A DNA stretch of 64,000 nucleotides from an uncultured Bacteroides sp. (GCF_947632445.1 NZ_CANRPM010000006.1:17102-81101), one strand, 5' to 3'; shown: positions 1 to 8,938, counted from the stretch's first letter. Numbers and translations are program-made. The notes: generated by a model from the sequence alone, not told the origin.

Positions 1-1777
1 CATAATCTTTCTGGTAATTTGACTCTTCATCTATGACTTGTTTGTTTTGACTGGTTGCCTGTGGAGATGTGTCAGAAATTCCAAACCGCTCTTTGGCAAG
101 CTTATCGAGCTTTTCTGTTGCATTGATTGCACTGCTGATCTTAATAATATAGGATTCAATAGATCGATTTACTAAAAAACCACCTTCCCCTGCAACCTTA
201 TCAAGTATAGTTTGCGTTTCATTATCAAGCCCGCTCAGTTTTGATAATCCATTTATTGATTTTACATTTCCGCTTAAAACGGAATTTCTTATTTTGGTAT
301 AAAATTTTGCCCCTTGTTCTTCACCGAGCTTCTGAATAAGTCTTTCTTGGATTTTAGAGAGATTGTCAGATATTAAGCTATCAAGTTCTTCCTGTTGTTC
401 TCCTTTAAACTTTTCATATTGTCTGGCTCCAAAAGACTTGGTGATTGCCTCGGTTAATTTTAAATAAGCCTGTTCGGTAAGTCCAACCTTTTCTATTTCT
501 TCATCCAAGCCATCATAGTACTTAGAGTAACCTTTTACAATTTTATCTTTAACATCATTGTATTCGTCAGTCCCCTTTGTCAATGCAGATAGCTCACCTT
601 TCAATTTTGCGAGTTCACGTTGTTCTGACAAGGAAGCTTTTTCTGCATCTTTTATAGCATCATTCAATTTCGATTGAGCTTTCTCTGCATCGGTTTGGTA
701 CGTAGCAAGCTTATATATCCCATATCCAAGAGCGGTAACAGCGGCTGCAACCAATACATAAGGATTAGCCATCAACGCTTTGTTCAAAGCAAGCGTTTTA
801 GCTTTCAGAACTTCTGTCACAGCCTGCATTTTTGTCAATCCTGCCATGTACGCCAATGTGGATTGATAGCGTAAATTTTCAATGGCACTCAGTGAAATCA
901 ATACAGCCTTGTAAGCTCCATACGACCCAACAAGTTCAATAATGATTTTCCCGATTGCTTCATAGTTCTCTACAAGATATGACACGCCGGATAAAGCTTT
1001 GTTGATAAATCCTTCATTGGTCTTTCCGATGTTATTGAACATAGTGTCAATGGCATCCTCGATATTTGCTATCTGCCCGGCAATGGTTTTAGATTGTGCT
1101 TCCATCAGGCCACCGAACTTTCCACCTTCGTTTGTCAGGCTTTCTATCACTTTCTGAACTTCAGGGAAACCAACTTTACCGGCTTCAACCAAGCTCTTCA
1201 CTTCGCTTTCAGCTACTCCGAACTGTTTTGCAAGTTCCTGTATCATAGGAATACCACGACCTGTGAATTGGTTCAAATCAGCTGTATAAAGTCGTCCTTG
1301 TGCCCTTGTCGTACCATACAAATATACCAAATCACCAAGCGGAATGCTCAATCCGGCAGCAATATCACCAAGCCGGATAAGCGTTTTGTTTACATCTTCG
1401 GCTGCGACACCGTATGCAAGCAAAGACTTGGCACCATTAGCGACACCCTGCAAATCAAATGGAGTAGTGGCAGCTGTCTTCACCATTTGTGCCATAAGTT
1501 TTTCAGCTTGCTCTTTACTTCCAAGCATGGTCGTAAAAGCTACTTCAAGTTTCTGGAACTCCCCACGGATTTGTACAGCTTTCGATATGAATTCTTTTGC
1601 AGAAAAGCCGACGCCAATTGCTGCAGCAGACCTTGCAAGGCGATTGAACAACTCTTCGATATTTCCACCCTCTTTTTCTACGGTCTTCGATACAGACTTA
1701 ACGCCATTTTCTGTTTCTCGCAGTTTGCGTAGCAAATTAGTATTATCACCGGTAATGTCAAAATGCAATCCTGCCAT
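1..1777 (-). CDS. Tail tape measure protein, N-terminal part (runs off the left edge)
   Basis: The minus-strand frame starting at the ATG at 1777 stays open to position 1 (592 codons, no stop). The first 300 residues match the tape-measure type: an N-terminal helical segment (MAGLHFDITG...), then a conserved region with TTPFDLQGV and GLSIPLGDL motifs that is typical of the TMP_3-like domain. A hydrophobic stretch around residue 340-380 and long charged helices follow. Tape measure proteins set tail length and are ejected through the tail. The gene follows the tail tube and chaperone genes, as expected, but is separated from them by an opposite-strand cargo unit and appears to have its own promoter. 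Confidence 0.9.
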   Translation of the reverse strand, partial: MAGLHFDITGDNTNLLRKLRETENGVKSVSKTVEKEGGNIEELFNRLARSAAAIGVGFSAKEFISKAVQIRGEFQKLEVAFTTMLGSKEQAEKLMAQMVKTAATTPFDLQGVANGAKSLLAYGVAAEDVNKTLIRLGDIAAGLSIPLGDLVYLYGTTRAQGRLYTADLNQFTGRGIPMIQELAKQFGVAESEVKSLVEAGKVGFPEVQKVIESLTNEGGKFGGLMEAQSKTIAGQIANIEDAIDTMFNNIGKTNEGFINKALSGVSYLVENYEAIGKIIIELVGSYGAYKAVLISLSAIENLRYQSTLAYMAGLTKMQAVTEVLKAKTLALNKALMANPYVLVAAAVTALGYGIYKLATYQTDAEKAQSKLNDAIKDAEKASLSEQRELAKLKGELSALTKGTDEYNDVKDKIVKGYSKYYDGLDEEIEKVGLTEQAYLKLTEAITKSFGARQYEKFKGEQQEELDSLISDNLSKIQERLIQKLGEEQGAKFYTKIRNSVLSGNVKSINGLSKLSGLDNETQTILDKVAGEGGFLVNRSIESYIIKISSAINATEKLDKLAKERFGISDTSPQATSQNKQVIDEESNYQKDY

Positions 1778-1801
1778 AGTCTTTTCGTACTTAGATTAGT
1801 T

Positions 1802-1854
1802 GCGTACAACATCATACGCTTTTGCAAAGTTAGAAAAAATATACTTCTATCAAT
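1802..1854 (-). promoter_or_regulatory. Promoter and 5' hairpin for the tape measure gene
   Basis: On the minus strand there is a -7 box TAACTTTG (1832-1825) with ATTG (1854-1851) 18 bp upstream. A small inverted repeat, GCGTA/TACGC (1819-1802), lies at the expected transcript start. The box matches the Bacteroides consensus TAnnTTTG. Confidence 0.5.
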
Positions 1855-1899
1855 GAAAATCATAGTAAGATAAATTCCAAAATATTCTTGATATTTTAT

Positions 1900-1931
1900 T
1901 TTGCTGCCAATTATATAAATTAATATATTTG
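1900..1931 (+). promoter_or_regulatory. Promoter of the opposite-strand cargo gene
   Basis: TTTG at 1900-1903, a 20-bp gap, then TATATTTG at 1924-1931: a near-perfect Bacteroides housekeeping promoter, 28 bp ahead of the ATG at 1960. It points away from the tail operon. Confidence 0.7.
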
Positions 1932-1959
1932 TGCCGTTATATTATAGCAGATAATAAAT

Positions 1960-3024
1960 ATGGATTTTAAAGACGTAATATTGCAATTATCAGATAAGAT
2001 ATCGAAGCAAATAGATGGAATATCTACAGAAGAGGCTACAAAGACAGCTTTTATTATGCCGATGATTTCTGCACTTGGGTATGATGTGTTCAATCCTTTT
2101 GAGGTAATGCCGGAAATGGACTGCGACCTTGCAAAGAGGGGTGAAAAGATAGACTATGCTATTATGAAAGATGGGAAGCCGATTATTCTTATTGAATGCA
2201 AACATTGCAAACAGAACTTAACTCTGCATAATACGCAGCTTGCAAGATATTACATTGCTTCAAATGCTCGTTTTGGAATACTGACAAACGGAATAGAATA
2301 CCGTTTTTACACAGACATTCATAAAGTGAATGTAATGGATGAAAATCCTTTCATGGTGATAAATATGCTTGGTCTGTCAGACACCGACATAGAACAATTA
2401 AAGAGTTTCCACAAATCGTATTTCGATGAGAAAGCGATATTAAGTACAGCACAGGAATTACAGATCACCATTCAGGTAAAAAAATTGCTTGAACAGAATT
2501 TCAAACAACCGGGAGATGAATTTACAAGATATTTTGTCCGCTGTTTGAATGATTGGAAGTCAAATCAAAAACTGATAGAACAGTATAAGCCAATTATCAA
2601 AAAGACTATCGCATCTGTTATTGGGGATATGATTTCTGATAGACTTTCTACAGCTATGAAAGTAGAAGAAAGTGAGCCGTCAGGAACAGATGGGAATGTG
2701 GCAATAGATGGAACGCGTGGAGTTGTTACAACACAGGAAGAAATAGACGCTTACCATATTGTCAGAGATATTTTAAAGCAATATACGAAAGAAGAACGTA
2801 TTCAATATAGAGACTTCAAAAGCTATTTTGCCATTAATCTTGACGGGATATTCTGGCACTGGATATGCAGGCTATCATTGAAGCCATATAGTAAACGCAT
2901 GGGCATTCCGATTAACGGTTATGGTAGCTGCGAATGGATTAAACTTGACACTATAGAAGATATACGCAAGCATCAAGACAAGCTAAAGATTGGACTTGAT
3001 GTAGCACTGGCGGCAAACGAATAG
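1960..3024 (+). CDS. HsdR-N-like (PD-(D/E)xK) nuclease-family protein, phage cargo gene
   Basis: 354 residues resembling the COG4748 family, stand-alone proteins related to the N-terminal nuclease domain of type I restriction subunit R. The fold signature is visible: a conserved acid in EKIDYAIM and the ECK motif (ILIECKH, about residues 85-90), giving D...E-x-K. The C-terminal third (from about residue 235) has a SYFAINLDG...WICRL segment of unknown role. No helicase or methylase partner is present. It is transcribed against the tail operon from its own promoter and is followed by a lipoprotein-like gene and a strong terminator, which is a moron arrangement. A defence or superinfection role is inference. 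The family assignment is moderately sure and the activity is not shown. Confidence 0.7.
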   Translation: MDFKDVILQLSDKISKQIDGISTEEATKTAFIMPMISALGYDVFNPFEVMPEMDCDLAKRGEKIDYAIMKDGKPIILIECKHCKQNLTLHNTQLARYYIASNARFGILTNGIEYRFYTDIHKVNVMDENPFMVINMLGLSDTDIEQLKSFHKSYFDEKAILSTAQELQITIQVKKLLEQNFKQPGDEFTRYFVRCLNDWKSNQKLIEQYKPIIKKTIASVIGDMISDRLSTAMKVEESEPSGTDGNVAIDGTRGVVTTQEEIDAYHIVRDILKQYTKEERIQYRDFKSYFAINLDGIFWHWICRLSLKPYSKRMGIPINGYGSCEWIKLDTIEDIRKHQDKLKIGLDVALAANE

Positions 3025-3055
3025 GAACAGAACTAACATCAAATAATATTTGAAT

Positions 3056-3380
3056 ATGAATAAGATTTTACTTGTCTTACTTGTGATTGTTTTATCAATG
3101 TCTGGATGCACTCATAAAACAGACATACGTAATACAAAGTGGCAGTCTATTGACTCTTTAAATTTGATTGAATTTTAGAGATTCAACATGTTTATTTGTA
3201 GATATATCAGAATACACCGGTTATAAGGATTCGATATGGGCTGAATACACAAATATACAAGATACGATTACTTTTATTCCATTACAAGAATATATCACTT
3301 TTGATGCTCGTTTCCTTGTAACTGATAGCGGTTTAGTAAATCTAAACAGCCGTATAGTCGTTGCTAATAGAATTGAGTAA
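3056..3380 (+). pseudogene. Small lipoprotein, frame broken after about 38 codons
   Basis: The ATG at 3056 opens a 40-residue frame with a typical lipoprotein signal (hydrophobic core, then SMSGC, Cys at residue 18), which stops at 3178. The next frame continues from about 3168 to a stop at 3380 with a plausible mature domain (WQSIDSL joined to NFRDSTCLFVDIS). One base inserted or lost near 3161-3175 would rejoin them into one protein of roughly 107 residues. The gene follows the HsdR-N-like gene in the same cargo unit and ends 20 bp before its terminator. Lipoproteins in this position often act in exclusion, but that is only inference. A sequencing error is possible. Confidence 0.5.
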
Positions 3381-3399
3381 TGTCCTATTTTTAATATTT

Positions 3400-3437
3400 A
3401 TCGGGGATAACAAAAGTGTTTCCCCGATATTTTTTTG
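3400..3437. terminator. Bidirectional intrinsic terminator
   Basis: A perfect 8-bp stem, ATCGGGGA (3400-3407) and TCCCCGAT (3421-3428), is followed by a T-run on the plus strand and flanked by A/T runs on the other side. It closes the plus-strand cargo unit and the minus-strand tail operon, which face each other here. Confidence 0.85.
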
Positions 3438-3454
3438 CCTTATATGTTCTATTA

Positions 3455-4180
3455 TTAAGAGCCTCCTTTCAGCAAACTTAGTATTAGTTCGCGATTCTTA
3501 GGATCGTCAGCATTGATGATTTCCTGATTATCAACAATGCCAAGCTTCTTCCTTTCTTCGGGCGACAAGTAAATGGATGTGATGGAGTCGGTCATCAACA
3601 TTTGGAGGTTGGCGTAACTGATACCCCAGACTACGTATTCCATACTCCATCCATATCGTTGACAGGCCCAGTCGATAATGGTACCATAGGTACTCTTCCC
3701 GCAGAAAGAAAGGTTGCCGGTGTTATTCTTTATCGCCATTACTCGTTTGCGCTCCGCATGTTCTTTATCCAATCCAAGGTGAATGATATATTCTGGCACA
3801 TTTTCATGGTTGAGCGTAATGACCAGAAGCTGCGCAAGTTCTTCATTATTAAGGCTATTTTGGAACAGGTCTGCACGTTTGCTTACTTTCTCTTCATTTT
3901 GGATGTCACATTTTCGTTTTAAGCTATGATAGGCCAGTATTCTACATACAAGTTCTTTCTTGTCTGATGCGAGCCTATATGCTTCAAGATACGGATTGGA
4001 TGATAGAATTTGTTTATTCACTCCGAGGCTATTTGTGAGGCGTGAAAGTAAATAGATCTTTCCGAGAGTAGGCGGGTACAGATAGAAACGTTCTCGACCG
4101 ATGCAAAAACTTACAGGCTTCTCCATGATGGTGTCGGCGATGTTCATTTCAATGGTTTCTTTGTCATCCATTTCTTTCAT
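3455..4180 (-). CDS. Tail assembly chaperone-like protein
   Basis: Lies between the tail tube gene and the tape measure gene, where siphophages encode the tail assembly chaperone. The protein is about 241 residues, mostly helical, with no transmembrane segment; recognition rests on position more than on sequence. A longer reading from a GTG at 4201 would start inside the T-run of the preceding terminator, so the ATG at 4180 (or 4171) is the likelier start. No clear programmed frameshift site was found. The protein could instead be a tail structural component. Confidence 0.5.
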   Translation of the reverse strand: MKEMDDKETIEMNIADTIMEKPVSFCIGRERFYLYPPTLGKIYLLSRLTNSLGVNKQILSSNPYLEAYRLASDKKELVCRILAYHSLKRKCDIQNEEKVSKRADLFQNSLNNEELAQLLVITLNHENVPEYIIHLGLDKEHAERKRVMAIKNNTGNLSFCGKSTYGTIIDWACQRYGWSMEYVVWGISYANLQMLMTDSITSIYLSPEERKKLGIVDNQEIINADDPKNRELILSLLKGGS

Positions 4181-4191
4181 ACGGTTGGCAT

Positions 4192-4221
4192 AAAAAAACA
4201 CGTGGGTACAAAGCCCCCACG
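4192..4221 (-). terminator. Intrinsic terminator after the tail tube gene
   Basis: On the minus strand the stem CGTGGG/CCCACG (4221-4201) is followed by a seven-T run (4198-4192). It lies between the tail tube stop and the next gene and would reduce readthrough, which fits the high demand for tube protein. Confidence 0.7.
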
Positions 4222-4276
4222 TTTGGCAAATTCATTAATCATACGGTTTTTATACTGTCAACTATGTGTAATTCAG

Positions 4277-4735
4277 TTAATCAGCTACAATCTTTTGGAT
4301 TTTGACAGCTTCACCGGCTTCGGCTTTCAGCACGTCAAAGGTGTAGATCTTTACAATGCCGTTTTCTACGTCATACGTCTTTTGTACATTCACTGATGAC
4401 CTACCGATCTCTATTCCTAAAGATTCTGGGTTTTCAGGAGTAACACGGACTGCATATTCATCTGCAACAACCCCATCAGTGTCAACAATGGGATCTGTTC
4501 GCTCCGGTACCTGTCTAACATTGAAAGTTAGCTGATAGGTGTTCTTCTTGTACTTGACAGCTTCATTCTCGCCGCCTTCAATTTTGGCTTCCATTTTGTC
4601 TCCTTGCGTAGTGGTGAGCTGCGTAGTTCCTTCTACAGGAGTAGCAAATTCTTGCCATTCGCCTTCTCCTAAACCAAGTTTCTTCACTTCAATCTTGGGT
4701 TGTCCCCATGATACAGTTACAGTTTTTTCTGTCAT
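4277..4735 (-). CDS. Major tail (tube) protein
   Basis: 152 residues, rich in beta-strand pattern and acidic, beginning MTEKTVTVSWGQPKIE. Size, composition and position (after the tail terminator gene, before the chaperone and tape measure) fit a siphophage tail tube protein. It is the last gene of a tightly packed connector run and is followed by its own terminator. Confidence 0.7.
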   Translation of the reverse strand: MTEKTVTVSWGQPKIEVKKLGLGEGEWQEFATPVEGTTQLTTTQGDKMEAKIEGGENEAVKYKKNTYQLTFNVRQVPERTDPIVDTDGVVADEYAVRVTPENPESLGIEIGRSSVNVQKTYDVENGIVKIYTFDVLKAEAGEAVKIQKIVAD

Positions 4736-4739
4736 GATA

Positions 4740-5138
4740 TTATTCGTTTACTTGTTTATACAATAATTTGTTATTGATGAAATGTTCGTCTTTCCCGTTG
4801 ACGGGCATCACCCGCTGCTTGTCGAGCGTAAAGCGGAAACCAGCCCCACGTCCAACCTTAAGGACTTCAATGGCTATTTTGCAAAGTTCACGACACCGAG
4901 GATCATTCACTTCAGCCTGTCTGTTACGGATATTATCTTTCACGTAGATGTTCACATTTATAAAAGCCTGCTGTATCTGACCGCTTCCGTTGTCAAGGAT
5001 AGATATAACAATGTCCTCTTTGTCAGAACCGGATGGCCTTTTGGACGCCTTACATAGTTTTCCTGTTACGGCATGCTCCAATGCGGAGCCTTTGATGTGA
5101 TTGTAGATGTCATCTTTGATTTCAATATCCGATTTCAT
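4740..5138 (-). CDS. Tail terminator/completion protein
   Basis: 132 residues. It sits between the HK97 gp10-like gene (4-nt overlap) and the tail tube gene, the canonical slot for the tail terminator that caps the tube and joins it to the head. The alternating strand/helix pattern (DIVISILDNG, AFINVNIYVKDN) is compatible with that fold. Assignment is mainly positional. Confidence 0.55.
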   Translation of the reverse strand: MKSDIEIKDDIYNHIKGSALEHAVTGKLCKASKRPSGSDKEDIVISILDNGSGQIQQAFINVNIYVKDNIRNRQAEVNDPRCRELCKIAIEVLKVGRGAGFRFTLDKQRVMPVNGKDEHFINNKLLYKQVNE

Positions 5139-5596
5139 AAGGCTATTTGCGATTTAAGTTTCTGCATCATACTTGGAAATTGCTGGCGTGCGAACAGTTC
5201 GGCGGATGCAAGTACCACTTTGTTGTCCATCGCTTCCACGTATTCGGCATAGGTCATACCTGCTACCACGACAAGCACATATCCGCTACGGTACTTATTG
5301 GCGATTTCTTCAGCAAGAGCCTTTCCTGTTTCAGATCCTTCGGAACCATTCTTTACAACGCTGAAATCTGAATACTTGATTATTTTTCCTTCAGAATCAG
5401 TGACATAGCCGATTGAACTTCTTAGATTTCCGGTACGGTCTATCCAGCTTTCTTCAGGTGACCTGTCACGTGCCTCGATGATACATTCCTCGCCAAGATG
5501 TGATAGGGCACGCAGCATTAATCTATTTACCCTATCAATCTCTTGGATGATGGTGTCATGGATGGACGATTCAGATGTAACTCGTTTTATACCCAC
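5135..5596 (-). CDS. HK97 gp10-like neck/tail-joining protein
   Basis: 153 residues with a helical N-terminus (RALSHLGEECIIEARDRSP), the pattern IDRTGNLRSSIGYVV-like (here SWIDRTGNLRSSIGY), and AGMTYAEYVEAMDNKVVL. The 'TGNLRSS...Y' and 'YAxYVE' segments are hallmarks of HK97 gp10/minor-capsid-type proteins. It overlaps its neighbours on both sides, so it is translated in a coupled run with the other connector genes. Confidence 0.75.
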   Translation of the reverse strand: MGIKRVTSESSIHDTIIQEIDRVNRLMLRALSHLGEECIIEARDRSPEESWIDRTGNLRSSIGYVTDSEGKIIKYSDFSVVKNGSEGSETGKALAEEIANKYRSGYVLVVVAGMTYAEYVEAMDNKVVLASAELFARQQFPSMMQKLKSQIAL

Positions 5597-5916
5597 ATTC
5601 TTGCGTTAAGTTGCCCTCTTTGGAAACCAAGTACCTTGGCCTCCACGAGGATGCTTCCGTCTTTGCGGAAAACACGAACCCGTTCATCTCGTTTGAATTC
5701 TTTGCAATTCCGATCCATGTAGATGATGTACCGATAGACAAAAGTTGTTCCGTCATCAAAAACTATGACCTCAGCCTTCCCTCCGTTCGGTTCGCACCTG
5801 CAAGGTATTTCACCTGTAAACGATGTTTCGCCGGGATGAAAGTCTCCATTCTCGTCTTCATATCCTTCTGATGTTATCTGATAGGACAACGTATGAGGTC
5901 TGAATGATACAATCAT
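5587..5916 (-). CDS. Head-tail closure (stopper)-type protein
   Basis: 109 residues, beta-rich, with CRCEPNGGKAEVIVFDDG and a C-terminal barrel-like region. Position between the adaptor and gp10-like genes fits the head-closure protein that seals the portal channel. It overlaps the following gene by 10 nt. Function is assigned from context. Confidence 0.5.
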   Translation of the reverse strand: MIVSFRPHTLSYQITSEGYEDENGDFHPGETSFTGEIPCRCEPNGGKAEVIVFDDGTTFVYRYIIYMDRNCKEFKRDERVRVFRKDGSILVEAKVLGFQRGQLNARMWV

Positions 5917-5918
5917 GG

Positions 5919-6242
5919 CTAATAGTTTACGAAGGTTACGGTAGGTCTCTTTTCATCGGTTACTTCATCTTCCCCAATGGAGGTATAGATGGAATTTGCG
6001 ATCTTTAGAATGGAAGTCTTGTCTGACTGGCTGATTGATACTCCGCCCTCCGAAATATTGGGCGATGTAACCAATCCAACCAAGCAATCCGCAACGCATC
6101 CACGAAAATCCTTTCCACGAGCTGTTTCAGGGTCAAATTCGTCATCCTTGTTCAGACCACGTACAATGAGTTTGTTTTCCAGATACCCGGTTGGTAAAGG
6201 ATAGTGAATTTCGTCACGGAGTGCTTCGAGGATTGTTTTCAT
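5919..6242 (-). CDS. Head-tail adaptor/connector protein
   Basis: 107 residues directly downstream of the major capsid gene, where tailed phages encode the first connector (gp6-like adaptor). An N-terminal helix (MKTILEALRDEIHYPLP) is followed by a mixed region. Only 3 nt separate it from the capsid gene and 2 nt from the next connector. Named by position. Confidence 0.5.
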   Translation of the reverse strand: MKTILEALRDEIHYPLPTGYLENKLIVRGLNKDDEFDPETARGKDFRGCVADCLVGLVTSPNISEGGVSISQSDKTSILKIANSIYTSIGEDEVTDEKRPTVTFVNY

Positions 6243-6245
6243 ACC

Positions 6246-7553
6246 TTATTCAGATACATAAGACTCAACGGCTGCTTTCAGTTTGTTTTCTTTGGCATCA
6301 CTCAACTTGTTTACGGCTTCAATCAGAGCCTCGTCAGATGTCTTGGCATCGAAATTGGAGCCGGCAATCTTGTTCAGTTCAGCTACAAAGTTAGTCTTGG
6401 TATAAGCCTTTCCCCAAATGGTGATCTTTTCGTCGGAAACATCACTTGCTTCTGCCTCCGTGTCAACTTCCTGGGCCTCGGAAATGTCGAGAACATAGAT
6501 TTGGTCAACATCCTCGATGATAGGTGCCACGAAAGCCTGCCCGGCTGTGATTTCTCGCAACGGATTTGTCAAAGAGTATTTGGAAATGAGCTTAAACGCA
6601 TCCACTTCTTGATAGTCCACATTCTTCACGGGGTTCGTCTTTTCAGCCAAGCGGCCATAAACAAGCGTACCTACCACGTCGTTGCAAATGAAGACAAGGC
6701 GATTGGCATTCCAAGGCTTCATGGAAATCTTCTTTCCGTCCTTTTCGAAAATGACAGACCGGTCAATCACCTTGAACGAAATGCCATTGTTGTCATCGGC
6801 AAATGCCTCGTTGAACTTCGTAGCGGTAGGTGTGGGAAGAATGGTGTCTTTGGTGAAGGATTGACCATTATAGTTCGCCACAAGTTCTTTTGCCTCTTTC
6901 GTTTGGCGCAACTTGTCGTAAGTTGATTTTGCGATGCAAATTTGAATGACGGAATTGCCATCACCATCAGCCTTACTGATTACGCGTTTGATGTCCTCCA
7001 ACGAAGGAAGCCCTTTGGTGGTTGCACCGAACGTGTTTGCGGCAAGATAGTTGAAGTTCAGTCGAAGCAATGCATTTGGGGTGTCTTCGTCCTTGATAGC
7101 CACATAGCCATTGGAAAGAGCAAACAAGAAGTTGTACTCGTTTCTTTCGTCAATGCCGACTGAACAGGCAACTGCGTCGTCAGACAACTTTTTCACAATC
7201 TTCTGTGCATTTCCGCCCTGCGCTTCCATCACATTGATATTGTTGATGTCAGACTCCTTCAGGATTTTCGACATTCCGATTTTCGGTAACTTACCGTTAG
7301 CCGAAGCGATGCTGTCACGGCTCTTTACGGGAAGTTCAGAGTCAACAGCTACAAAGTCGGCGGCCACATAAGTGGTATTTACCGATGTGCTTTCCCATTT
7401 GTTGTCAGGAGAATACTCCTGTCTCAACATGGCATTTTCTCCTTTATGGAGATAGGTAAGGTTCTTGTTTCGTTTACCATTTACCTTTTCAATCAGTCGC
7501 TGAAGTTTCGGGAAAAACTTGGCGATATATTTTGCAAACAATGATTCATTCAT
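6246..7553 (-). CDS. Major capsid protein
   Basis: 435 residues, in the correct place between the decoration gene and the connectors. The sequence has long mixed alpha/beta regions with segments such as NRLVFICNDVVGTLVYGRLAE and an acidic C-terminal extension with a small helical domain after about residue 370 (ITIWGKAYTKTNFVAELNKI), perhaps a surface-exposed addition. The start at 7553 is supported by a strong Shine-Dalgarno AGGAGGT (7565-7559) 5 nt upstream, unusual in Bacteroides and consistent with very high expression. Confidence 0.8.
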   Translation of the reverse strand: MNESLFAKYIAKFFPKLQRLIEKVNGKRNKNLTYLHKGENAMLRQEYSPDNKWESTSVNTTYVAADFVAVDSELPVKSRDSIASANGKLPKIGMSKILKESDINNINVMEAQGGNAQKIVKKLSDDAVACSVGIDERNEYNFLFALSNGYVAIKDEDTPNALLRLNFNYLAANTFGATTKGLPSLEDIKRVISKADGDGNSVIQICIAKSTYDKLRQTKEAKELVANYNGQSFTKDTILPTPTATKFNEAFADDNNGISFKVIDRSVIFEKDGKKISMKPWNANRLVFICNDVVGTLVYGRLAEKTNPVKNVDYQEVDAFKLISKYSLTNPLREITAGQAFVAPIIEDVDQIYVLDISEAQEVDTEAEASDVSDEKITIWGKAYTKTNFVAELNKIAGSNFDAKTSDEALIEAVNKLSDAKENKLKAAVESYVSE

Positions 7554-7558
7554 ACGTT

Positions 7559-7565
7559 ACCTCCT
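7559..7565 (-). promoter_or_regulatory. Strong ribosome binding site of the capsid gene
   Basis: AGGAGGT on the minus strand with 5 nt to the ATG at 7553. Most other genes here lack such a site. It fixes the start codon of the capsid gene. Confidence 0.7.
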
Positions 7566-7570
7566 TTTTT

Positions 7571-7966
7571 TTAATCGTGTTCAAACACAAGGGTCGGCAC
7601 AGCGGCCTTCAGTGCATTCTTGATGCTATCCAATGGATAGGGACTTGCATTGTCATTCACTACGCCTGTGTGCATGATTGACACGAACGGTTCTTTTACA
7701 GATTTGGTGGCTACACATACACCTACATACTCGTGACTGCCGGGAAGGGTGTCGTATGCGTCTCCTCCAGAGTTCAACGGCATCGGTTTGTAAGTGTCAC
7801 TTGCCGTGTCGCGAATAATGACGTGGCCGGCTCTGATGTATTCTCCTTTAAAGCCGCTTACGTCCAAAACTTTTCCGCCTTTTACACCGGCGATGTATTT
7901 GCGGATAACAATCGGGTCGTTATCGAAACCGAATGATTCAATGGTACCTACATCTACTGCTCCCAT
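7571..7966 (-). CDS. Head decoration protein-like
   Basis: 131 residues located between the scaffold-like gene and the capsid gene, the usual place for a lambda gpD-type capsid-stabilising protein. It shows short beta segments (GHVIIRDTASDTYKPMPL, HEYVGVCVATKSV, VSIMHTGVVND) typical of these small trimeric proteins. No transmembrane segment. Confidence 0.65.
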   Translation of the reverse strand: MGAVDVGTIESFGFDNDPIVIRKYIAGVKGGKVLDVSGFKGEYIRAGHVIIRDTASDTYKPMPLNSGGDAYDTLPGSHEYVGVCVATKSVKEPFVSIMHTGVVNDNASPYPLDSIKNALKAAVPTLVFEHD

Positions 7967-7989
7967 TTTTTTCTTACTTTTTTTGAGTT

Positions 7990-8697
7990 TTACATATTTG
8001 CCAAAGCGTCAATTTCATCGTCGCTTAATGGCTCTTCTTTTGGCTTTCCTCCTCCTGCGGCAGGCGGATTTCCAAGTGTGGAAAGTCCGGCATTGGCGCG
8101 TTCTTGATTGTAAGCCTTCAAATCCGCTTCAACTTCGGAAATGAATTCATCGAACTCGTCGTCATTCTCAAACTTCATTTTTGAGAAACTCTTCAACGTG
8201 CGGGTTCCGAATGCTCCGGTGTCTTTCAGTATGGCTTCCAACTTAGCTTTCTGTTCGGATATTTTCTTTTCTCCTTCCAGTGCGGAAATCTTTCCGGTAA
8301 GCGTTTCGATGGTCTTCACCATACCTTTTGCCCATTCTGGAGTATCGTCTTCACTCTTCCCTTTGTTTGGTGGATTCTTTTTTGAACCAGTCTGACGCGT
8401 TCTTTGATCCGATATGTCTACATCGTCATCATTATCGTTATCGTCATCTGTTTCAGGGTGATTTTTCTTCCATTCGTCAAGCAAACGATTGGCTTGCGAC
8501 TGGCCGAAAGTGAGGTAAGGAAGAACCGCATCAATCTGCTCGTCAATCTCTGCGTTTACATCCTCTTCGGAGGCATCATCTGCGGATTTCAGGTTATCGG
8601 CAATCTTGGCAGCAATACCCTGAAGCTCCTTTTTGTTGAACCCTAACGCCTTCGCTTTAAGTTTCAACCTTACAAAAACTTGCTGTTTTCTGTTCAT
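7990..8697 (-). CDS. Capsid scaffolding-like protein
   Basis: 235 residues from the ATG at 8697; an upstream extension to 8805 is less likely because it would cross the leader. It has a helical N-terminus (KAKALGFNKKELQGIA), a very acidic Asp-rich linker around residue 85-100, a coiled-coil segment (TIETLTGKISALEGEKKISE), and an acidic C-terminus. This layout plus position upstream of decoration and capsid fits a scaffold. No protease active site was seen, so head maturation protease is not encoded here. Confidence 0.65.
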   Translation of the reverse strand: MNRKQQVFVRLKLKAKALGFNKKELQGIAAKIADNLKSADDASEEDVNAEIDEQIDAVLPYLTFGQSQANRLLDEWKKNHPETDDDNDNDDDVDISDQRTRQTGSKKNPPNKGKSEDDTPEWAKGMVKTIETLTGKISALEGEKKISEQKAKLEAILKDTGAFGTRTLKSFSKMKFENDDEFDEFISEVEADLKAYNQERANAGLSTLGNPPAAGGGKPKEEPLSDDEIDALANM

Positions 8698-8721
8698 TGT
8701 TACTAATTTTGGTTTATGAAA

Positions 8722-8856
8722 TAGCCTGCGAGCAATACATGCAAGCAGGCTATCATAGGACACATTTTTGTAGCAATGAAAGTCTTTACGAAAGTCCTGT
8801 AACATGTAGCTTCACATGTTGGGACAAAGGTAAAAATAAAATAGCTGAAAAACAAA
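8722..8856 (-). promoter_or_regulatory. Late promoter and structured leader of the head operon
   Basis: TTTG (8856-8853), a 20-bp gap, then TACCTTTG (8832-8825) on the minus strand. The transcript would begin close to a perfect hairpin AACATGT/ACATGTT (8820-8801, loop GAAGCT), and a second perfect 8-bp hairpin TAGCCTGC/GCAGGCTA (8752-8722) precedes the scaffold start. The leader is about 120 nt and holds no gene. Confidence 0.6.
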
Positions 8857-8938
8857 CATTTTCTTTTATTTTTTTCGCCTCACTATGCAAATAAACAGGG
8901 TGAGGCGAACATTATATGCTTTCTTCTCAATACGAGAA

